Shown here: positions 35,431 through 42,334 of the stretch, piece after piece
Position numbering within the stretch: the first letter of the stretch is position 1
Layout: every line of letters starts with the position of its first letter
Assembly (NCBI GenBank): GCA_017524615.1
Contig: JAFXVJ010000013.1
Coordinates: 49,489-113,488, forward strand
Direction of reading: 5' to 3'
Length of the DNA: 64,000 nt
From: Clostridia bacterium
Lineage (GTDB): Bacteria > Bacillota > Clostridia > Christensenellales > Aristaeellaceae
Made by a program: the position numbers and the translations under genes
Notes under the pieces: model-generated
Told to the model about the DNA's origin: nothing
The model's database searches: none
Seen by the model: only the letters and a program-made list of their open reading frames with translations

Positions 35431-36789
35431 ATGGCTTACGATCTGAAATACCTGGCCGTTCCTCTGCCGGAGGATGTGGCCAAGCTGAAATACTACGGTG
35501 ACATCGAGCGCCTGAACCGTGTGATCGACCGGAAACTGGAAAAGGAGATCCCCTATGCCCTCCGGCAGCGGCTGATGCTGGAAAAGGAGATCATGGCGCT
35601 GTGGCCTCGGGCTTATCCCCACGATCAGGCTGCCGCCCTGAAGAAGCTGCGGGAATGCTTTGGCGATTTTTCCGAGGAGGAATTGGACGCCCTGCGGGAC
35701 GACGACGCGGTGGAATGGGCCTATATCAACGGAGAGGTGCGGTACAAAAACAATTTTCTTGCCAATCTGATCAAGACGCGTCCCGCCTATGAAAGCCGGG
35801 TGAAGGATGAACGCCGCTTGCAGTACAAGCGCAAAAACGCCGAGATGCTGAATGATCTGATGCATCAAATGAAGGAAAAAGGCAGCCTGAGCGCCCGGTT
35901 TCATATCCGGTCCACCATGAAGATTGATCCCGTGCCGGGCCATGCGGGAGAGGCAGTGACGGCACATCTGCCTCTGCCGGTGGAATATGCCCAGGTGAGG
36001 AACTTTCACCTGCTGTCTTTCAGCCATCCGGACGCCGTGATCGCCCCGGCGGATTATCCGCAGCGCACGATCGTATTCCGCGCCGTGCCGGATCGGCCCT
36101 TTGCGGTGGAATATACATATGAAACCCACGCGGTTTATCAGGAACTGGATCCCGGCCGCGTGCTGGCCCAGCAGCCCACCTTCTTTACGGAGGAGTATCC
36201 GCCGCACATTGCCTTTACGCCCTACCTGTGCATGCTGTGCGCGGAAATCACAGGGGATGAAAGGAATCCCCTGCTGAAAGCCCGGAAGATTTATGATTTC
36301 ATCACCACGAAAATGATTTACTGCTATATGCGCGCCTATATGACCATGCCGCAGATCCCGGAATACGCCGCTTCCAGCATGAAGGGGGATTGCGGGGTGC
36401 AGGCCCTTTTGTTCATCACGCTTTGCCGTATTGCCGGCATTCCCGCCCGGTGGCAGGGCGGCTTCTATGTCACGCCTCTGGAAATGGGCGGCCACGATTG
36501 GGCACAATTCTACATTGCTCCCTACGGCTGGCTCTTTGCTGATCCCTCATACGGAGGCGCGGCTTACCGTATGGGGCACGAGGAGCGGTGGAATTTTTAT
36601 TTCGGCCACCTGGATCCCTACCGCCTCCCGTCGAATTCGGATTTCCAGCATGATTTCTTCGTTCCCTTCCGTCACTTGCGCTATGATCCCTATGACAGCC
36701 AGGACGGCGAAGCGGAATATCCGGACGCCCCCATTCCCTACACCGCCATCCACACCGATCATGAAGCCCTGAACATCGAATTGATCTGA
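35431..36789 (+). CDS. Transglutaminase-like protein
   Basis: 452 residues starting at MAYDLKYLAVPL, eight bases after AAGGGAGG; the upstream in-frame extension lacks a ribosome site. No signal peptide or membrane helix, so cytosolic. The first 200 residues are charged and helical. The transglutaminase-like core carries the triad Cys321 (GDCGVQALLF), His355 (GGHDWAQFYI) and Asp371 (FADPSYGG), in the order of the papain-like superfamily, with the typical RIAGIPARWQGG after the Cys. These proteins may be proteases or amidases rather than cross-linking enzymes. It is divergent from the PHP gene; the 281 bases between them show no convincing promoter. A hairpin follows the stop. Confidence 0.8.
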   Translation: MAYDLKYLAVPLPEDVAKLKYYGDIERLNRVIDRKLEKEIPYALRQRLMLEKEIMALWPRAYPHDQAAALKKLRECFGDFSEEELDALRDDDAVEWAYINGEVRYKNNFLANLIKTRPAYESRVKDERRLQYKRKNAEMLNDLMHQMKEKGSLSARFHIRSTMKIDPVPGHAGEAVTAHLPLPVEYAQVRNFHLLSFSHPDAVIAPADYPQRTIVFRAVPDRPFAVEYTYETHAVYQELDPGRVLAQQPTFFTEEYPPHIAFTPYLCMLCAEITGDERNPLLKARKIYDFITTKMIYCYMRAYMTMPQIPEYAASSMKGDCGVQALLFITLCRIAGIPARWQGGFYVTPLEMGGHDWAQFYIAPYGWLFADPSYGGAAYRMGHEERWNFYFGHLDPYRLPSNSDFQHDFFVPFRHLRYDPYDSQDGEAEYPDAPIPYTAIHTDHEALNIELI

Positions 36790-36850
36790 CAATCACCTAT
36801 AAGGGGCGGTTTCCCGGCCCCTCAGCGCATCGAAAAAGCCGAAACGCAGA

Positions 36851-36881
36851 GCGGCTGGAGCATTTTCGCTCCAGCCGCCTT
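36851..36881 (+). terminator. Hairpin after the transglutaminase-like gene
   Basis: GCGGCTGGAGC (36851-36861) and GCTCCAGCCGC (36868-36878) form a perfect 11-bp stem with a 6-base loop. Only CTTT follows, so it may act as a processing or bidirectional stop between two convergent genes. Confidence 0.6.
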
Positions 36882-36938
36882 TCAGATATGGTAAAATCTT
36901 TGATTTTCCGCTGTGCCGCGCGCCCGCTACGTCAGGCA

Positions 36939-39692
36939 TTATTTGCCGATCACCGGCGTCCAGTAATGCTGGTTGTAAATATCGGTAAAGCGATAAGTGA
37001 CCATCATTTTGGAAGCGTCAGGCAACTTCACGTTAGCAACACTGGCACCATTTCTTGTCAGTACGGTCGCGTTGCCGAATTCATAACTGTCGATGAAATT
37101 CTGATCGTTGTCGTACAGATCGGCCAGGAATACGAGGGGCAGCTCGGTGCGGTTATCGCCGTATTCCTCCATATAGTCGAACACATCATTCACCGTGAAG
37201 GACTTGGCGACGGTTTCCGTTTCCTCGTTCACATAAGTGAAGCGGATGCCGGCAATGAAGGCATCGCCGGTATCGGCGTTGATGGCGATGATCAGATCCA
37301 CCCGATCTCCATCCAGTAAGGCGGGTACGCGGCCGCTGTAATACCAGCCGGCGGCGGTCTCCTCCAGGTTCTCCACATAGTACGCCACGGGCTGGTTGTT
37401 GATGGCCAGCCAGGTGCCGTCCATATCGGCTACCATGCGGTATTTCTCATCAAAGTCAAACAGCGTATCCAAGCCAAGGTCCACATAACCCGCGTCGGTT
37501 TTGTAGAACACGTTCTGCGCAGCGTCGGATATCAGCGCCCACTGCTGCACGCTCAGATCCAGCACCCAATCGTTCCCATCCTTTTTGAACACCAGCTGGG
37601 AAGGATCCAGCATGTTTTTGGACAGATACTGGCTCAGCGCCGAATCGCTCAAAGCGCTGTTCGTCAGGAAGCCGCGGTTGTCTTCGTTCAATCCCTCCAA
37701 GGAACGTCCGCCGCCCAGGAACGCGCCCAGCAGCTGGGCCACCATATCCTCGGATGAACTGGAGGAGTACGATCCGCCGAAGAGGGACTGGGCCGCCGTG
37801 TTGTTGCCGCCCGTGACCACCTGGCCGCTGGCTTCCACCTTGGCAAAGGCCCGGATGGCGTCGGCGTAGCTGTCATCCATGCCGATGGCTGCATAGTTCT
37901 GCGCTGCCTTTTCAACGTTGGATACCTTCTGGTAGGGGAAGTACACGCTCAGGCCATGGGCATCGGCAATGTTGTTGATCCGGTTGTACTTCACCGCGCC
38001 CCGCAGCGCCGTGGCCAGGGCCTGGCTTTCCTTGGTGTCCAGGTGATAGCACAGATCCGTCAGGTCAACCTGGTCGATGCGGTTGGCCGCGGCGAATTCG
38101 CGGCTGCCGTTGCGGGCGTTGGATACGGTCTTGTAATCCTGCTGGGTGATCAGCGAGGAAATGGATTTTGAGAAAGCCGTCAGCTTGGAAGGAACGGTGT
38201 TGGCCAGTTCCGCCAAGTCCACCACCGACAATGTGGTCTTCTGGCCCCGGCATTTGGCATTGCATTCAGATACAAAATCATCGCAGATCTGCTGGCCGAT
38301 TGCCAAAGTGCTCAGGCCGGTATCCTTGCCCAGGGCGGTGAGCCAGTTGGTGTAGTACCAGCCGATGCCGGGCTCGGTCTCCTCGGAAGCGATCAGATAG
38401 TCGGCATAGTTGCTTGCCATCAGCGCCGTTTCCACGGTGGCCATCAGACAGGCGTCAAAGCCGATGAAGTCATACTTCAAGCCGCCCTGCTGCAGCGCCT
38501 TATTCAGGTTGGCCAGGCTCATGGAGGGCACCCTGGGGTTCTTTTCGTCATACCCGTAGCCGCTGACCGAGCCGCAGCCGTGATCCCAAAGGATCAGGGC
38601 GTAGCGGTTTGCGCTGAAATGCTGCTTGCAGTATTGGATGAAGGAGACCAGCGTTTCCGGGTTGGTCATTGCGCCGGTGCCCATGTTGTCCTCCAGACGC
38701 ACCAGGCCGTTGTTTTTTACCTGGTAGATCTGGTTTACGCTGTTGGAAATGCCCTTGACGTGCCAAGCGGTGCTGCCGCCGGTGTACACGATCACCCGTA
38801 CGTTATCGCCATAGGTGGCCGCGGCCATTTCCTGCAAATCCTTGGTGCCCATGGCGCTCTTGGATTCCAGATCGGCACCGCACATATACACCATCACGGT
38901 GAAGGTATCCGTGCCGTTGTTTTTGATTTTGGTGAACTTGGCCCGGCTTCCCTTGGCGACGGTATCATCCAATACGCCGTTGCGCACGGGATAAGCATTG
39001 GTGGCGCTGCTGGCGGTTTGATTGCCGCCGGACACCAGCTGCGTCAGGTTGTCCATGCCCACCTGTTCGCCCAGGAAGCTGCCGGCCAGGGAGGAGAGAT
39101 TTCCGGATGTGAGGCTGGACAAAAGACCGCCGATCCCGCCGGAACTGCCGCCATCGCCGCCGCCGAACAGGTTGCCCAGTTTGCCGCCGCCCAGCAGCAG
39201 TACAGCCAGCACAACGATGATCAGGATTTTCCCGCCGCCGCCACCGCCGCCCAGCAGGGAGCCCAGAAGCGAACCGGAAGAAGCCCGCTGGCTGCTTTGC
39301 TGGCTGGATGCGGGACGCTGCTGCGATGCGGACTGCTGTGCAGACTGCTGGGAGCTGGCAGGACGCTGCTGCTGTTGGGGCCTGGCCTGCTGCTGACCCA
39401 CCTGCGGCTTTTGCTGAGGCCGGGTCGTCTGTTGCCCGGTCTGCTGGCTGGTCTGTTGACCGGTTTGCTGGCTTTGCTGAGGCCGTACCGCGTTAAAGAG
39501 CCCGGCCAGCGGCGAAGTGCCGGCGCTTTGCTGTTTTTTCGCGGCAGCGGCCTGCTGCTCTTTTCGTTCCTGATAACCGTCCTGGCTGCCTACCGGCCCT
39601 TGGCCGGTGCCGCTGCCATGCACCTGCATGCTGCTTTCGTCCGCGGTACCGGTTACCTTCTTTTTACGGCCTAAAGGGCGCTTTCCTTGCAT
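36939..39692 (-). CDS. Membrane-anchored clostripain-family (C11) cysteine peptidase
   Basis: 917 residues. Residues 1-135 are highly charged then Gln/Ser/Thr-rich (QQTGQQTSQQTGQQT-type repeats); a glycine run and one transmembrane helix (155-168) follow, so the long Gln-rich tail should face the cytosol and the peptidase the outside. The C11 domain starts near 262 (TFTVMVYMCGADLES) and has the catalytic dyad His371 (WDHGCGS) and Cys415 (GFDACLMATVE). About 350 residues of uncharacterised C-terminal domain follow. Clostripains cut after Arg/Lys and mature themselves. It has its own promoter. The peptidase call is sure; the role of the Gln-rich segment is not known. Confidence 0.88.
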   Translation of the reverse strand: MQGKRPLGRKKKVTGTADESSMQVHGSGTGQGPVGSQDGYQERKEQQAAAAKKQQSAGTSPLAGLFNAVRPQQSQQTGQQTSQQTGQQTTRPQQKPQVGQQQARPQQQQRPASSQQSAQQSASQQRPASSQQSSQRASSGSLLGSLLGGGGGGGKILIIVVLAVLLLGGGKLGNLFGGGDGGSSGGIGGLLSSLTSGNLSSLAGSFLGEQVGMDNLTQLVSGGNQTASSATNAYPVRNGVLDDTVAKGSRAKFTKIKNNGTDTFTVMVYMCGADLESKSAMGTKDLQEMAAATYGDNVRVIVYTGGSTAWHVKGISNSVNQIYQVKNNGLVRLEDNMGTGAMTNPETLVSFIQYCKQHFSANRYALILWDHGCGSVSGYGYDEKNPRVPSMSLANLNKALQQGGLKYDFIGFDACLMATVETALMASNYADYLIASEETEPGIGWYYTNWLTALGKDTGLSTLAIGQQICDDFVSECNAKCRGQKTTLSVVDLAELANTVPSKLTAFSKSISSLITQQDYKTVSNARNGSREFAAANRIDQVDLTDLCYHLDTKESQALATALRGAVKYNRINNIADAHGLSVYFPYQKVSNVEKAAQNYAAIGMDDSYADAIRAFAKVEASGQVVTGGNNTAAQSLFGGSYSSSSSEDMVAQLLGAFLGGGRSLEGLNEDNRGFLTNSALSDSALSQYLSKNMLDPSQLVFKKDGNDWVLDLSVQQWALISDAAQNVFYKTDAGYVDLGLDTLFDFDEKYRMVADMDGTWLAINNQPVAYYVENLEETAAGWYYSGRVPALLDGDRVDLIIAINADTGDAFIAGIRFTYVNEETETVAKSFTVNDVFDYMEEYGDNRTELPLVFLADLYDNDQNFIDSYEFGNATVLTRNGASVANVKLPDASKMMVTYRFTDIYNQHYWTPVIGK

Positions 39693-39759
39693 CGTTCATC
39701 TATCCTTTCTTTGCATCCGTGCCTGCGCTGGCCGGACATATGAAAATGAAGTCGCCTGT

Positions 39760-39788
39760 ATTATAGCATCTTTTTTCCATTTCGTCAC
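39760..39788 (-). promoter_or_regulatory. Promoter of the clostripain-family gene
   Basis: Minus strand GTGACG (39783-39788), 17-base spacer, TATAAT (39760-39765). The leader is about 60 bases. Confidence 0.7.
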
Positions 39789-39872
39789 TACCGATCGCAA
39801 GATTTTCTGTCAGATGTGTTACTTTCCTTTTATACGCAGCCGGCTTCTGTTGAATTCTCTCTTTCACGCCGG

Positions 39873-40760
39873 TCATTCCCGGAGCAGCGGCGCTTTCCTG
39901 CTTCTCAGCGTCAGCAGATGGATCTGCGGCCGGGCGCCCAGCCGCACCGGCAGCATGGATGTGCCCACGCCGTTGCTGACCAGAATATCCGTTCCGTTCT
40001 CCCGATACCATCCGGAGAGGTAGCGGTCGCCGTATTGGCTGGAAGAATGGAGGGCATGGCCGAACAGGGCCACCTGTCCCCCGTGCGTATGGCCGCACAG
40101 GGCCAGCTGATAAAAAGGACCGCCGGGAAGGTCATCCATCTCCGCCAGGATATCGGGATTGTGGGGAAAAAAGACGGTGAAGTCCGCCCGGGCGCACAGC
40201 GCGGCGATTCTGGGCAGATCAGGGCATCCGTTATAAAAATCGTCGGTGCTGGTCAGGGCCAGCGTCTGCCCCTGTCGGTCGAGAACGATCGCGTCATTGA
40301 CCAGCGGGATCACATCGTTCGCCCGCATTGCTTCCTTGATCTTTTCCAGGTTGCTTTCCGGCAAGGTGCGATCGTGATTGCCCACGGTGGCCGCCACGCA
40401 GATTTTTGCCTGAAAGCCGGGCCGCAGGCGCCAGAACGCCAGCGCGCCGTCCGAATCCTCGCCGTAATCTCCACCCAGCAGGATCACGTCTGGCTGCCAC
40501 GCGTTTACCCGCCGGACCAGCGCCCGCACCCGGTCCTCGCCCAGCAGCGCGCCATAATGGATATCCGATACGAAGGCCAGCCGCAGGCCCTCAAAAGCAC
40601 CGGGCAGCGCCGGATTCACATAATCCTCTTCCACGCTGTCCAGCTGTGCTGCGAGATACAGAGGATAAAGCAGGATGCAGGACGCCGGCAGCAAGGCCAG
40701 CAGTTTGCCCAGCAGCACGGTTTTTCGGGCCCGCTTTTTACCCTTGCTCTTTTTTCCCAT
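39873..40760 (-). CDS. Membrane-anchored metallophosphoesterase
   Basis: 295 residues from ATG 40760, seven bases after AAGGAG (an in-frame TTG lies five codons earlier). Lys-rich N-terminus, one membrane helix at about 16-38, then a calcineurin-like phosphoesterase domain with all metal motifs: SDIHYG, GGDYGED, GNHD and GHTHGG. It resembles the YkuE group, which acts on UDP-sugar lipids or other envelope phosphoesters; this is family-level inference. Divergent from galE with abutting -35 boxes. Confidence 0.88.
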   Translation of the reverse strand: MGKKSKGKKRARKTVLLGKLLALLPASCILLYPLYLAAQLDSVEEDYVNPALPGAFEGLRLAFVSDIHYGALLGEDRVRALVRRVNAWQPDVILLGGDYGEDSDGALAFWRLRPGFQAKICVAATVGNHDRTLPESNLEKIKEAMRANDVIPLVNDAIVLDRQGQTLALTSTDDFYNGCPDLPRIAALCARADFTVFFPHNPDILAEMDDLPGGPFYQLALCGHTHGGQVALFGHALHSSSQYGDRYLSGWYRENGTDILVSNGVGTSMLPVRLGARPQIHLLTLRSRKAPLLRE

Positions 40761-40791
40761 AGCCTGCTCCTTCAAACGTTTTCCCGTCGGT

Positions 40792-40820
40792 ATTTTATCA
40801 CATTATTTCCCGTGCCGCAA
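40792..40820 (-). promoter_or_regulatory. Promoter of the metallophosphoesterase gene
   Basis: Minus strand TTGCGG (40815-40820), 17-base spacer, TAAAAT (40792-40797) preceded by TGTGA. Its -35 directly abuts that of the galE promoter. Confidence 0.7.
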
Positions 40821-40849
40821 TTGCAAAATCCGGGTGAACATGGTATGAT
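40821..40849 (+). promoter_or_regulatory. Promoter of galE
   Basis: TTGCAA (40821-40826), 17-base spacer, TATGAT (40844-40849) with TG one base upstream. Leader about 90 bases. Confidence 0.75.
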
Positions 40850-40947
40850 GGGATGGAGACGAAAGCGCATCCGTGCCCTTCGCCTCGCCGGACCCGGCCG
40901 AAGAGCGGCCCATCCGAAAACATTATATGATAACGGAGGGAATGGAC

Positions 40948-41961
40948 ATGCGCGTATTACTGACCGGCGGCGCCGGATACATTGGCTCCCATACGGCGCT
41001 CTGCCTGCTGCAAGCAGGATATGATGTCGTGGTGCTGGACAATTTGAGCAATGCCAGCCCGGAAGCCCTGCGCAGGGTGGAGGAACTGACGGGCAGGCAA
41101 GCGCCGCTGGTGGTTGGCGACTGCACGGATGAAGCGGCGGTCACCGCCGTGTTTGAGCAGTATCCCATTGACGCCGTGATCCATTTCGCCGGGCTCAAGG
41201 CCGTGGGCGAATCGGTGGAAAAGCCCTTGGATTACTATCAGAATAACCTGGACGCCACCATGACCCTGTGCCGGGTGATGCCCAGGTATCATTGCCCGGT
41301 GCTGGTTTTCTCTTCTTCCGCCACGGTGTACGGCACCACCCAGGAAATGCCCCTGCGGGAGGATTTCCCCACGGGCTGCACCAATCCCTACGGCTGGACC
41401 AAATGGATCAGCGAACGGATTCTGACCGACGTGGCCAACGCCGATCCCACCCGCTCCTTCGTGCTGCTGCGCTATTTCAACCCCATTGGCGCGCACGAAA
41501 GCGGCCGCATCGGTGAGGATCCCACCGGGATTCCCAACAACCTCATGCCCTATATCTGCCAGGTGGCATCCGGCAAGCTGGATCACCTGCGCGTATTCGG
41601 CGACGATTATCCCACCCGGGACGGCACCGGCGAGCGAGATTACATCCATGTGATGGACCTGGCGGAGGGCCATTTGAAGGCGCTGGAGTACGCCGTGGAG
41701 CATCGGGGCGTGGAAATCTTCAACCTGGGCACCGGCACCCCCTACAGCGTGCTGGATATCGTGCGAACCTTTGAAAAGGCCAATGACCTCACCATCCCCT
41801 TCGAGATCACCCCTCGCCGTCCCGGCGACATCGCCGTTTGCTACGCCGACGCCACCCGTGCCCGCGACATCCTGCACTGGCAGGCCCATCGGGACCTGAC
41901 CGCCATGTGCCGCGACGCCTGGAACTGGCAAAAGAACAATCCCAAAGGATACGGCGCCTGA
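40948..41961 (+). CDS. galE: UDP-glucose 4-epimerase
   Basis: Interconverts UDP-glucose and UDP-galactose, using bound NAD. The start MRVLLTGG at 40948 is seven bases after CGGAGGG; two codons upstream is another ATG with poor spacing. The 337 residues have the Rossmann motif GGAGYIGSH, FSSSATVYG with the catalytic Ser, Tyr148-x3-Lys152 in NPYGWTK, and RYFNPIGAHESG, which is specific for GalE. It supplies UDP-galactose for surface glycans, matching the nearby sugar nucleotidyltransferase. Confidence 0.96.
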   Translation: MRVLLTGGAGYIGSHTALCLLQAGYDVVVLDNLSNASPEALRRVEELTGRQAPLVVGDCTDEAAVTAVFEQYPIDAVIHFAGLKAVGESVEKPLDYYQNNLDATMTLCRVMPRYHCPVLVFSSSATVYGTTQEMPLREDFPTGCTNPYGWTKWISERILTDVANADPTRSFVLLRYFNPIGAHESGRIGEDPTGIPNNLMPYICQVASGKLDHLRVFGDDYPTRDGTGERDYIHVMDLAEGHLKALEYAVEHRGVEIFNLGTGTPYSVLDIVRTFEKANDLTIPFEITPRRPGDIAVCYADATRARDILHWQAHRDLTAMCRDAWNWQKNNPKGYGA

Positions 41962-42016
41962 CCGTCCGATGCGGCAGATGGCCGCATCAGCGCTTTCACG
42001 GATACATCGGATCATC

Positions 42017-42054
42017 ACGGCCCGCCGGAGCATCCCTGTTCCCGGGCCGTTTTT
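42017..42054 (+). terminator. Terminator of galE
   Basis: ACGGCCCG (42017-42024) pairs with CGGGCCGT (42043-42050), followed by TTTTT. Confidence 0.8.
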
Positions 42055-42061
42055 CTTTACA

Positions 42062-42088
42062 CAAAAACAGCGGGCTGTTGGCCCGCTG
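42062..42088 (-). terminator. Terminator of the 6S-like RNA
   Basis: CAGCGGGC and GCCCGCTG (42068-42075 and 42081-42088) pair around TGTTG, and the minus strand continues with TTTTT. Confidence 0.88.
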
Positions 42089-42299
42089 CTTTCACGAAAA
42101 CGAATGTCCCAAAGTGCCGCTGTCCTCTATTTTTTCACCCGCTATGTTAAGCAGGCCGGTGCCCAGCGGCGGTTTCTGCCGTCCCCTGGCATGCCCGGAG
42201 GCACGGGGGCATGACATCCGTCCGCCTGTCCCAGGTTCCGTTTAATGAAATGTGGGTAAAAACAGAAAACTGGCGCACACCCCAGGATCATTCTTTCCG
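42062..42299 (-). ncRNA. Structured non-coding RNA, candidate 6S RNA
   Basis: A minus-strand unit with its own promoter (42306-42334), no open frame with a ribosome site, and a strong terminator (42062-42088). The body of about 205 bases folds as one long hairpin. The ends pair (42284-42299 with 42094-42110). An outer bubble has a long unpaired 5' side (about 42236-42272) and a 3' side carrying a small 6-bp hairpin (42138-42155, CCTGCT/AGCGGG). A distal stem (42218-42228 with 42163-42172) is capped by a TGCC-TCCG-GGCA loop. Closing stem, large central bubble with a 3'-side hairpin, and length match 6S RNA, which traps sigma-A RNA polymerase by mimicking an open promoter. That a small RNA is made here is likely; the 6S identity is inference. 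Confidence 0.65.
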
Positions 42300-42305
42300 A
42301 AAAGT

Positions 42306-42334
42306 ATTATATGCGATTCTCTTACGCTTGTCAA
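42306..42334 (-). promoter_or_regulatory. Consensus promoter of the 6S-like RNA
   Basis: Minus strand TTGACA (42329-42334), 17-base spacer, TATAAT (42306-42311): a full match to the housekeeping consensus. The -35 overlaps the stop codon of the upstream nucleotidyltransferase gene, and no gene lies downstream on this strand before a terminator. Confidence 0.9.

Noticed and set aside
42062-42299. Signal recognition particle RNA as identity of the small RNA
   Set aside because: The conserved GGTCAGGTCCGGAAGGAAGCAGC-like core is absent on both strands.
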